Shown here: positions 13,309 to 23,590 of the stretch, piece by piece
Layout of the letters: every line of letters starts with the position of its first letter
Position numbering within the stretch: the first letter of the stretch is position 1
Assembly (NCBI GenBank): GCA_965153455.1
Contig: OZ234503.1
Span: forward strand, 1-64,000
Origin: Sphagnum compactum
Lineage: Eukaryota; Bryophyta; Sphagnopsida; Sphagnales
DNA: 64,000 bases
Reading direction: 5' to 3'
Program-made: the position numbers and the translations under genes
The notes under the pieces: generated by a model
Database searches by the model: none
Seen by the model: the letters and a program-made list of their open reading frames with translations, nothing else
Told to the model about the DNA's origin: nothing

Positions 13309-14022
13309 TGCCCCGAGTGTGACATTTGTTTCGCCGCTTCTCATCAACGCGATGGACATCGCCGATCGGTGCATCGAACAGCTTGTAAGATCCGTACCAC
13401 CACCGGTGGAATTACTGTCAATCGATCGATTGACGGCAAATATCTTTGCCCCATGGAGGGCTGCGAGAGCACATTCGAACGCAGTGACAGGCTCCAGGGC
13501 CATTTCAAAGTGCGACATGCGGAACAGAGCAATTCCGCCCTAAATCAAGATCTTGACGACAACGACGCGCAAATTAGGGCAATGTCCCTAGGCATGTTAA
13601 TCCAGCCGCCCATCGAACAAACACCGGAATTGCTCCGTGATGTGGGCCTTGCGGTTCTCAACATCGCGGATGGCATTCGTCTCCTGTTGTGCAGGGTTTG
13701 CGACGTCTGTCTGGAGCCCGAGGCTAACCGTGTGCACAACCACTTATTGGGGCACGACAATTGGAGAGCTCCCAAACGACATCGCAACGGTGGCATCCGT
13801 CGCGTGATTGGGATCCCACCTGTTACGGATTTCGCATCGTCGTTCGACGAGATTGAGTTCACCCAGTTGCAAGACCCTCGCCTGGAAAGGTATACCACAT
13901 CTCCACGGCAGGAGCTTTTGCCGGTGGTCCCAGGGATAAAGGTTGTGAACGGATATCGATGCGAGGCGGATGGATGTGCGTACTATTCCGCCACCAAGAA
14001 GATTATGGGCAATCATCATCGG
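13309..14022 (+). other. N-terminal zinc-finger region (C2H2 and OrsD-like CC-HH)
   Basis: Four Cys/His clusters are visible. Residue 6 on is CPECDIC...HRRSVH. Residue 52 on is CPMEGC...HFKVRH. Residue 133 on is CRVCDVC...HNHLLGH. Residue 223 on is CEADGC...HHRAKH. The third, with CxxC followed by HxxxxxH, resembles the OrsD (formerly DUF3505) CC-HH finger found at the start of fungal RecQ-like proteins. Such clusters normally bind DNA, so this part probably supplied target or end recognition. Confidence 0.75.
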
Positions 14023-15269
14023 GCCAAACATTTCTTCTTACCGGTTCATGCCAACGGTCAACCGTGTCAGGTGCAGCGCCTTTTCAAAAAGGTCGGGTAC
14101 ACCGCGTATTTTGGTGTGGACCACCAAAATGTGGAGCTCGAAGGCGATCCAGCAGGGCTCCATCTGAAGGAGCAGGTGCACGTTTCGTTACAGGCCCACC
14201 AATGTTCCGTGCGAAACGCGGCACCAAATCCATCCATTCGTGAATTGAGTCCATGGCTGAGAGTGTCTCGTTGGCACGAGCTCGCCGTCAACCACATCAT
14301 TCCGGAAGGTACGCCGTTGGACCGCATCAAGCGAACGAGCGTGCTTCCGAACCCAATCGGCGGGGAATCCAATTTGGATTGTTTGCCTTCGATGGTCCGA
14401 GCGTATTCGGAGAATGCGCAGGCCATGATCGGTCGTGTGCCATACCATCTCAGGCGGTTGGTCGTCTCAGTGGTAGATTCCCCCCTGGCCGCGGTGGGGC
14501 TCAACCAGCTTTGGGTGCCATCCACCATAACCAGATATTGTACGTTGATGACCAAGCTGCTCACTATGATGGTCCGATCCAAGGACAGCGCCCCAGTGGA
14601 TGACGAGCCATTCGTCAACGTTCTGGGCGATTTGCATTCGGATCTCGGAGATGCGCTGGAGAATCTCATCTCTCACATCCGAAGTCGACGAAACGCGGAC
14701 GGGGATGACGAAGATCTCGTTCCCATCCACACGGTGTTGCTCCACATTTGCAGACCGCCGACGTGTCCGGTCGTTCAACACGGGCTCCAAACCGGTTGTC
14801 CGATAATCAGGTTCATGATCGTGAACAGCCTGAAATCGGACCCTTCGTCGAACAACCTCGCTTTCGAACACGTTCGACGCGTGTCGGGTCCCATAGCCAT
14901 TCTCCAGTATTGGTGGAGATGCACGATCCTCATGCAGCTGGTGCGTCCGATGTGGCAGCCCGATCACCCCCCCATCCCGTGGTGCGAAGCCGACGAGTGG
15001 CTCGCTTGTGTTCGCGAGAACGCCAAGGACACACCGTTCAGCAGACTGCGGGAGACCATGCGCCTCGCGGGGGCGGTGTCAGGCGACGAACCCTGCATCC
15101 CGAGACTCGTTCGGATCGGTCCCATGGCGTGCACGATCGATGGTCAAGCCGTCACCATCGACACTTTACGAAACCTGGTCGGCGAACTGCTCCGCGAGGC
15201 AAATCGGGTGATGAGAAACCAATTATTGCTAGGACTCCAGACAACCTGGATCGGCCGGGTGATAGCGGA

Positions 15270-16046
15270 GGGTAACATCGCGGACAGGGCGAACGAAGAC
15301 GAAGTCGAGTATTCTTTCTTGTCGGATGCCCGTAACGAATTTCATTGTCACGGACAAGATCTTGCCATCCACCTTTTTAGCGATCGGCGTACCCGAGGTC
15401 TTTTCGTCAAAGGCACAGAAAGCGACCGATCCATCGCATGGAATCAGAATGCTTTGGCGATGTGGGCCAAGGCGGCGGATCGTATGCACGCGTTGTTATT
15501 TTTGCTCATGCATTTCACCGCCGGCGGTCCTCCTCGCGGCGAGGAGTACAGGAGCTACCTCCTTCGCAACACAGAGCATTCCGAAAGGACATTTTATTGG
15601 TCCGCGGGCACCATCATGACCTTCCAGAGATACCACAAGGGCGCCAACGCAGGGCGGCCGGTCAAACTAATACCCCGTTTCCTACCCCCGGAACTCAATT
15701 CGCTCTTCATCGAATATATGTTGCTGGTGAGGCCGGTGCAATCCTTCATCGCGGGTTTGTGCGGAAACATTGACACAGCCCGACATCACATGGACCTTTG
15801 GGCCATTGAACGAGATGTCGCCATGGACGGCGAAGATGTTTCCCATTTAGTGGCCACGACGTTCCTCGAGCGCGCAAATCTCGATCTGGGGATCGCGGAT
15901 TATCGTCACCTGGCCGCTTACTTCGGTGGTGCTATCAAGCAAAGTTATTGCACGGAATTTCCCATCGACGAGACGTCGGGGCACTCTTCGACCACGGCCG
16001 CACGACAGTACGCCAATTGTTCCAACGACCACAGATTCACAGATTC
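15270..16046 (+). other. tyrosine-recombinase-like catalytic domain
   Basis: Counting from ATG 13294, candidate active-site residues appear in the order expected of tyrosine recombinases. They are Arg748 in GGPPRGEE, Lys782 in YHKG, Arg871-His872 in DYRH, His897 in GHSSTTA and Tyr906 in RQY. His897 to Tyr906 is nine residues, the usual box II spacing, and Arg748 to Arg871 is 123. The first His of a classical HxxR triad is replaced. Fungal homologues I recall share the G-x-PxRG and GHS...Y blocks. Assigning the family is inference from motif spacing. The frameshifting 8-bp duplication falls about 40 codons after the presumed Tyr nucleophile. Confidence 0.6.
16031..16046 (+). repeat. frameshifting 8-bp tandem duplication (ACAGATTC x2)
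   Basis: ACAGATTC at 16031-16038 is repeated exactly at 16039-16046. The 8-base gain moves the reading frame. Frame 1 (13294-16380) loses resemblance to the family just after this point. The frame starting at 16047 carries straight on into the helicase. Replication slippage explains it most simply. Confidence 0.85.
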
Positions 16047-16389
16047 ATGGACAGTCAACAGATGTACACGTACAGATTGGCTGCCGAGGCATGGCATCGC
16101 TTGTTGCAACTCGACCGTAGCCCGGTTCGAAACCCTCCGACCGGCGGTTCGACCGATGAGGTTCCTGTGGGTGTCAACCGACCCGACAGCGGCCATTGTT
16201 CGTCGCAACCCCAGTGTGCCTCTCTCCTCGCATCTCTCGTGTGTTCGGTCACATAGACCGTCCCTCAACCGACCTTGCCGCCACCGCCCGAGGATCAAAC
16301 GCACGAAGTGCGTTCTCTGCGAGCCCTTCGTCGACTGGGCCACGCACAGTGGACGTGCAAGGAACAAGGTTTGGCCGTGACGTTGGTCT

Positions 16390-17290
16390 TCGAAAACAGG
16401 GTCAATGTTTTGGTGGTCATGCCCACCTGACACGGCAAATCAGCTGTGTTCATGATCCCGCCGATGGTGACGGCTCGCACCGTCATTGTGGTGGTGCCCC
16501 TGACGATCCTAGTCCGCGAACACGAAGCGGACGCGACCCGAGCCGGCTTACGACATGCGACCTACGGCGCGGACACGGTCACATTCGACGATCCTCCGTC
16601 AATCTTGTTCGTATCGGTGGAACGTGCAGCCAGTCCCGAGTTCGTGGAACTCGCGCATACGTTGAACCATTTGAGAAAGCTTCATTGCGTCGTCGTGGAT
16701 GAAGCGCATTTGCTGTTGTCGAATTTCAGACCCGTCATGAAGCGCCTTTTGCCGTTGTGGGCCGTGGGATGCCAGCTCATCGCGTTGACGGCCTCGCTCT
16801 CCCCTTCCAAAGAGACGGACCTCAAGATTGTGATGTCCACGAGATTCGCCGTCATCCGGATGTCCACGGTGCGCCCGCTGATCGAATACGTCGTCGACGA
16901 GGTGGCCGACGTGGACGAGGAAATCGTTCAACAGCTCATCGAATGGGATTGCAACGTCTCTTCCGAGACGGACAGGGCCATGGTGTATTGCTTGACGCGA
17001 GAGTCGGTCGAGCAAGTGGCGTCCATGGCCAACAACGTGGCGTGCGTGAGGACCGCTCACCTTCACGCCCATCTCGACGACGACGCTAAGAAGGCGCAGT
17101 TGTAGTCGTGGCTCTCAGGCGAAGCGCGCGTCATGGTGGCCACCGGGGTCATCGGCTGCGGGTACAACTATCCGTCCGTCCGGCTCGTCATTCATCGCGA
17201 ATCTTTCAGATCTTTTGCTGCTCTGCACCAAGAGTCTGGGCGACTCGCCCGTGACGGCCGACCGGGTACGAGCAGAGTGATTTCGAGCAC
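16390..17290 (+). other. RecQ-type helicase domain with stops, including one in Walker A
   Basis: The SF2 motifs are in order. Motif I is PT-stop-HGKS (16422-16442), where the first Gly codon of the Walker A loop is now TGA 16428-16430. Motif Ia is VVVPL. Motif II is VVDEAHLL, with DEAH at 16698-16709. Motif III is LTASLS around 16785. Motif V is VMVATGVIGCGYNYPSVR (about 17130-17190). Motif VI is QESGRLARDG (17229-17259). TAG 17103 sits just before motif V. In RecQ enzymes these motifs couple ATP hydrolysis to 3'-5' unwinding. As written the domain cannot be translated whole. Confidence 0.9.
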
Positions 17291-17600
17291 GAGATCTAGA
17301 GCCGAAGCTCTGCACCTCGATTCCTCCTTCGCCGAGCCCAACGTTTGGATCACGAACACGGAGAATTGTCGATGCCACCATCTTCATTTGGTTGTGGACG
17401 GCCAACCGCAACGATGCAGCCTGATTCCCGTCGCACAACCCTGCGACAACTGTTTGTGACAATCACGAGCGGTGTCGCAGCAACCCCCCTCACCATTGCC
17501 GATGCTTAATGCGCGTGGCACGGCGCTCACTTCTTTCATGAACGAGGATCGCGCAGCCCTGACGAATTTCCGTCGATTCGCTGCTCTCGAAGAACCCGAT

Positions 17601-17770
17601 TGTCTCTTGTGCTGTGTTTACGGCGGTGATGGAAATGTGCGTCACCCCAGTCAAAATTGTCCGTTGTTGCTGGATGGTCGTCGATGCTTCAAATGTCTGG
17701 GACCGCATCCTAGGTCGGATTGTCGTAATTCCATTCCCCAATCACCCGACGTTTGTCCCAAGTGCCACCT
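17601..17770 (+). other. C-terminal cysteine-rich cluster
   Basis: After the helicase come CLLCC, H-x4-C (HPSQNC), CFKC and CPKC pairs with an extra Cys between, a probable zinc-binding cluster. Fungal RecQ-like proteins of this type commonly end in a comparable cysteine-rich segment. The ~30-codon linker before it contains TGA 17457-17459. Copy B has CGG (Arg) at that position (35288-35290), so the stop is specific to copy A. Confidence 0.65.
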
Positions 17771-18068
17771 TTCGCACAACGGGCCAACGTTGGGCAATGT
17801 CCCATTGCACGAAGGAAGGTACGGTGTGGATTGCCCGGGTCAGATCCGGGGTGAACGATATCGAATTCTTATTTGGGCCATTTGGCGTCGCAACCCGTCG
17901 GACGTGCGCAAGGCCATGCCGGAATTGACGAACATCACTCGCGACGAAGAGTTGGCTCGATGGATGGGACTGAAGGCCTTCGGCCGGTCCGTTACCAACT
18001 TCGCACGATTGGCGGATGCATGCATTCGAATGCTGGAGCGGGACCACAGATGTAGAAGCCGATTTTAG

Positions 18069-18449
18069 GATTGCAATCGTAAGTCCGATGACGGGTAGCC
18101 TCCTTCGGGCATATTGTTCGTGCCTCCTTCGGTTGCTGTCGACATCTTGCTTCGTGCGCACCGGCAGGAAGTCGACGAGCGTTCAACTGTCGGAGTCTAT
18201 AAATTGGGTGGGGTTGCGACAACGTCGAAAGCTTCTCAGAAGGTCGGATTGAAAAAATCGAAGGGAATTGGATTACAATATGTGGATATCTGTTGGTTCT
18301 ACACTGATGACGAGATCATTGTTGATATGGCAGCTAGCATTTCCCAACCTGGACTCGCTACTGCAACTGGAAGACTAAGAGTAGCACCCAGCACTCCAAT
18401 AATATTTGACGTTCAATTGTTGTACATACCTAATGTCTCATTTTCTATT
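18069..18449 (+). other. spacer with an unrecognised 114-codon frame
   Basis: Plus-strand frame 18114-18458 is open for 114 codons after the helicase gene. It has no motif I recognise. Copy B lacks almost all of it because of a deletion there (copy A 18142 to about 19196). There is no sign that it is a gene. Confidence 0.4.
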
Positions 18450-20141
18450 GGCGAGTAAAAAGCTGACGACCCGGAGAACCTTCCGATTGACAGAGGAATC
18501 GGCTCACCATTCAGGGAGTGCATTCAAAGATCATCTTTTTCTTAACAATGATGTTGTACAAATCGTGTGGATTCTCTCCTGAGGTTCTTTTGGCCATTTT
18601 CCAAAAGAAATTTGAAAACATTCACCAAAAATGTAGAAGGTTGCCTCCCTAAAATCTGCAATTTGTAGAGTTGTCGCCAATGCATGTTGGATTCTTTGGG
18701 AATGCTCACCGACGATGCCGCAGCTGCAGGACCGAAAAACAGTGGATTGCACTTGAATTTTGCAGACACATTTTTTTTGCCACAAAGCATGCACCTTCTA
18801 CTTTGCTTTCATGTACCAGGAAATGCAAACTACACGACTGTATCAGCTTCTGCATCCACTTCGTACCTGGAGCTCTCTTAGTGAATTGTAGATGTTTCGG
18901 TGACTCCATTCCGAGAGTTTTCTCATATCTTGCGATCTCCTAGTTTGCTAAACTTCCCCTTCACCTCAATTCGTTACAGATCGATATCTCCAAGTTCTAT
19001 CTGCACTCCAAACTTGACTGTTCAAAAAAGGCTGGTCAGTGTTACCAGAATAACTGGCACTGTAACGGGCGTTATCGGTTATGTTATTCTTAACTACGCA
19101 GAATGTCACAACCGTGTTGTGACCACGAATGCTCATGCAACCTCCATTTTGACTTGTGATAGGATAGCCTCACAGAATTCTGGAAGAATTAGTAAATCGT
19201 ACAGCAAAAAGATGAGCTGGCTTCACGACCAGCGGCAGCATTGTCTGAGGTGCGTTCCTTGAAGGAGCCTATTGATTCAAAAAGGTTGAAATTGACTTCA
19301 ACATGTCATTTTTTAGTGGCGAGTACAAAGCTGACGACCTTAAGACCCTAAACCCGATTGACAGAGGAATCAGCTCACCCTTCAAGTAGTGTATTCGAAG
19401 AGATCGTTTTTTTCTCTTAACAATGGTGTTGTACAAATCTTGTCTCTCCTGAGGTTCTTTTGGCCATTTTCCAAAAGAAATTTGAAAAACATCCACCGGA
19501 AATATTGAAGGTTGCTTCCCTAAAATCTACAATTTGTACAGTTGTCGCCAATGGATGCTAGATTCTGCTGCAAGACCGAAAAAATAGTGGATTGCACTTG
19601 AATTGCAAGACACATTTTTTTCGCCACAGAGCATGCACCCTTTACTTTGCTTTCGTGTACCAGGAAATGCAAACTACACGACTGTATCAGCTTCTTCATC
19701 CACTTCGTACCTGGAGCTTTCTTAGTGACTTGAAGATGCTTCTATTACTCCGTTCCGAAAGTTTTCTCATATCTTGCGATCTCCTAGTTTGCTAAACTTC
19801 CACTTCACCTCAATTCATTACAGATCGATACCTCCAGGTTCTATCTGCACTCCCAGCTTGACTGTTCAAAAAAGCTGGTCAATGTTACCAGAATAACTGG
19901 CACTGTAAAGGGCGTTACCGGTTATGTCATTCGTGTTGTGATCACGAATGCTCATGCAACTTCAATTTTGACTTGTGATAGGATGGCCTCACAGAATTCT
20001 CGAAGGATTAGTAGACCGTACGGACCCAAGATGAGCTGGCTTCACGACCAGCAGCAGTATTTGTCTGAAGTGCGTTCCTTTAAGGAGCCTATTGATTCAA
20101 AAAGGTGGAAATTGACTTCGACGTGTCATTTTCTATTGAAA
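18450..20141 (+). repeat. two tandem copies of a ~0.87-kb sequence
   Basis: 18450-19317 and 19318-20141 align along their length. Both start GGCGAGTA-AAAGCTGACGAC and contain TCTCCTGAGGTTCTTTTGGCC, the block around CTGTATCAGCTTCT, and ATTGATTCAAAAAGGT near the end. Both carry several short frames but no shared long one. Copy B keeps only the second unit (36107 on). The unit may be part of a decayed gene, but I could not recognise it. Confidence 0.75.
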
Positions 20142-20412
20142 CTGGACGTTCGAGGGAGCGACTCACATAAACATTCACGTTTCACCGAGGTGGGAAAGAG
20201 CAGGCAACGAATCAAAGTTCTCGTTCAAGGTGAAAGTACCACGTCGTCGGGTCAAATGGTAGGCTAGGCAATCTCTGAATCGATGCACCAAGAAGATGCG
20301 ACTGGTGATCTAATTTCTCTAGCCCCAGCCAACACGACTTACTCCTGCGATGTGTGCGGTCCCTTCAGTTGCCATACCGGCAAGGATTCCTCCTTCGCCG
20401 AACCGAACGTTT

Positions 20413-23400
20413 GTGGACATTTTTTGTGGAGAGATTATGATATACTTGTCCATACTACTTTTGTTTTTTCACAAGCTCCGGCCTTTTACTTCTGCTTCTA
20501 GAACCAACACTAAGTTTGGTTCGAGTTCTGCCTCTAGAGTCAAGACTAAGTTTGGTTCGGGTTGCAGCTGCGAACCTTGTTTGGAACCCGGATTCCGATA
20601 TCAGACTACAGCTCGAATGAGGACCCTAGTGATGTTTTGGATTCGCTGATGTATCATGAGTGCTTGTCAACATGTTTATTGAGTCTCAGATTGCTGCCAG
20701 AATAATGCAAGAGAATTAATGTAGGATGCAGATTTTGTAGAGCTGTCTGTGGACATTTTTTGCGGAGAGATTATGGTATACTTGTCCGTACTACTTTTGT
20801 TTTTTCAAAAGCACCGGCCTTTGACTTTTGCTTCTAGCACCAACACTGAGTTTCGTTTGAGTTCTGCCTCTAGACTCAAGACTGAGTTCGGTTCGGGTTG
20901 CAGCTGCGGATCTTGTTGGGAACCCGGATTCGGATATCAGACTGCAGCTCGAATGAGGACACTACCGATGTTTTGGATTAGCTAATGTATCATGAGTGCT
21001 TGTCAACATCTTTATTGAGTCTTCGGATTGCTGCCAGAATAATGCAAGAGAAATGCAGGATGCAGATTTTGTATGGCTGTTTGTGGACATTTTTTGTGGA
21101 GAGATTATGGTATACTTGTCCATACTACATTTCTTTTTTCAAAAGCTCCGCCCTCTTACTTCTGCTTCTAGAACCAACACTCAGTTTGGTTCGAATTGCA
21201 GCTGAGGATCTTGTTTTGAACCCGGATTCGGATATCAGACTGCAGCTTGAATGAGGACACTAGTGATGTTTTCGATTTGCTAACGTATCATGAGTGCTTG
21301 TCAACATCTTTATTGAGTCTTCAGATTGCTGCCAGAATGATGCAGGACAAATGCTGGATGCAGATTTTGTATAGTTGTTCCTGGACATTTTTTGTGGAGA
21401 GATTATGGTATACTTGTCCATATTACTTTTGTTTTTTCAAAAGCTCCGGCCTTTTACTTCTGCTTCTAGAACCAACACTCAGTTTGGTTCGAGTTTTGCC
21501 TCTAGACTCAAGACTAAGTTTGGTTCGGGTTGCAGCTGCGAATCTTGTTTGGAACCCGGATTTGGATACCAGACTGCAGCTTGAATGAGGACCCTAGTGA
21601 TGTTTCGGATTGGCTAATGTATCATGAGTGCTTGTCAACATCTTTATTGAGTCTTCAGATTGCTGCGAGAATAATGTAAGAGAATTCATGCAGGGTGCAC
21701 ATTTTGTATAGCTGTCTGTGGACATTATTTGTGGAGAGATTATGGTGTACTTTTCCATACTACTTTTGTTTTTTCAAAAGCTCCGGCCTTCTACTTCTGC
21801 TTCTGGAACCAACACTGAGTCTGGTTCGAGTTCTACCTCTAGGCTCAGGACTAAGTTTGGTTCGGGTTGCAGCTGCGGATCTTGTTGGGAACCCGGATTC
21901 GGATATCAGACTGCAGCTCGAATGAGGACCCTAGTGATTTTTTGGATTGGCTAATGTATCATGAATGCTTGTCAACATCTTTATTGAGTCTCAGGTTGCT
22001 GCTAGAATAATGCAAGAGAAATGCAGGATGCAGATTTTGTATAGCTGTTTGTGGACATTTTTTGTGGAGAGGTTATGGTATACTTGTCCATACTACATTT
22101 GTTTTTTCAAAAGCTCTGGCCTTCTGACTTCTGCTTCTAGAACCAACGCTAAGTTTGGTTCGAGTTCTGCCTCTAGACTCAAGACTAAGTTTGGTTCGGG
22201 TTGCAGCTGCGAATCTTGTTTGGAACCCGGATTTGGATACCAGACTGCAGCTTGAATGAGGACCCTCGTGATGTTCGGATTGGCTAATGTATCATGAGTG
22301 CTTGTCAACATCTTCATTGAGTCTTCAGATTGCTGCGAGAATAATGCAAGAGAATTAATGCAGGGTGCAGATTTTGTATAGTTGTTTGTGGACATTTTTT
22401 GTGGAGAGATTATGGTGTACTTTTTCCATACTACTTTTGTTTTTTCAAAAGCTCCGGCCTTTTACTTCTGCTTCTAGAACCAACACTCAGTCTGGTTCGA
22501 GTTCTGCTTCTAGATTCAAGACTAAGTTCGGTTCGGGTTGCAGATGCGGATCTTGTTTGGAACCCAGATTCGGATATCAGACTGCAGCTTGAATGGGGAC
22601 TCTACGGATGATTTGGATTCGCTAATGTATCATGAGTGCTTGTGAACATCTTTATTGAGTCTTCAGATTGCTGCCAGAATAATGCATGAGAATTAATGTA
22701 GGATGCAGATTTTGTAGAGATGTCTGTGGACATTTTTTGCGGAGAGATTATGGTATACTTGTCTGTACTACTTTTGTTTTTTCAAAAGCTCCGGCCTTTC
22801 ACTTCTGCTTCTAGAACCAACACTGAGTTTGGTTCAAGTTATGTTTCGAGACTCAAGAGTAAATTTGGTTCGGGTTGCAGCTGCGAATCTTGTTTCGAAC
22901 CCGGATTCGGATATCAGACTGCAGCTTGAATGAGGACACTAGTGATGTTTCGGATTGGGTAATGTATCATGAGTGCTTGTCAACATCTTTATTGAGTCTT
23001 CGGATTGCTGCCAGAATAATGCAAGAGAAATGCAGGGTGCAGATTTTGTAAAGCTGTTTGTGGACATTTTTTGTGAAGAGATTATGGTACACTTGTCCAT
23101 ACTACATTTGTTTTTTCGAAAGCTCCGGCCTTTTTCCTTCTACTTCTAGAACGAACATTAAGTTTTGTTCGAGTTCTACTTCTAAACGCAAGAATAAGTT
23201 TGGTTCGGGTTGCAGCTGCGGATCTTGTTTTCAACCCGGATTTGGATATCAGACTGCAGCTTGAATGGGGACTCTACGGATGATTTGGATTCGCTAATGC
23301 ATCATGAGTGCTTGTGAACATCTTTATTGAGTCTTCAGATTGGTGCCAGAATAATGCAGGAGAAATGCTGGATGAGGATTTTGTATAGCTATTTGTGGAC

Positions 23401-23590
23401 ATTCTTTTTGGAGAGGTTATGGTATATTTGTCCATACTATTTTTGTTTTTTCAAAAGCTCCGGCCTTTCACTTCTGCTTCTAGAACCAACACTGAGTTTG
23501 GCTCAAGTTATGCTTCGAGACTCAAGAGTAAATTTGGTTCGGGTTGCAGTTGCGGATCTTGTTTTGAACCCGGATTCGGATATCGGACTC
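20413..23590 (+). repeat. tandem array, 10 units of ~335 bp (copy A)
   Basis: GTGGACATTTTTTGTGGAGA or a close variant recurs at 20413, 20749, 21083, 21381, 21718, 22051, 22388, 22726, 23060 and 23395. Spacing is 333-338 bases except one of 298, which has an internal deletion. Each unit also contains CAAAAGCTCCGGCCTT, GAACCAACACT, TTCGGGTTGCAGCTGC, GATATCAGACTGCAGCT and CATGAGTGCTTGTCAACATC. Two overlapping frames of 67-89 codons stay open in most units and include CSCxSC...EPGFGYQ, but they stop within the unit. I regard it as a non-coding satellite. Confidence 0.92.

Larger units (their letters stand above)
13294..18068 (+). pseudogene. OrsD/C2H2 - tyrosine-recombinase-like - RecQ helicase gene, broken
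   Basis: One long gene of about 1,590 codons can be followed from ATG 13294 to TAG 18066. In order it holds C2H2 fingers and an OrsD-like CC-HH finger (residues 6-250), an unassigned middle, a tyrosine-recombinase-like domain (about 660-910), a RecQ-type helicase (about 16390-17290) and a C-terminal Cys cluster (17601-17760). This order is known from large fungal RecQ-like and telomere-linked helicase proteins; I know of no such plant gene. The open frame runs to 16380, but homology leaves it at a tandem 8-bp duplication (16031-16046). From 16047 a single second frame runs on, broken only by TAG 16254, TGA 16428, TAG 17103 and TGA 17457. The gene is GC-rich against AT-rich flanks. I infer a horizontally acquired, now inactive gene. 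Introns removing the lesions are possible but not evident. Confidence 0.85.

Noticed and set aside
13545-15489. Several 80-200-codon minus-strand frames opposite the helicase gene (e.g. 14067-14669, 14467-14967)
   Set aside because: They are shadows of the GC-rich plus-strand gene, with Arg/Ser-rich composition and no family resemblance.
20404-23590. The ~70-codon frames in each array unit as a gene family with CSCxSC motifs
   Set aside because: Two overlapping frames are equally open, units end in stops at variable places, and there is no start or regulatory context.
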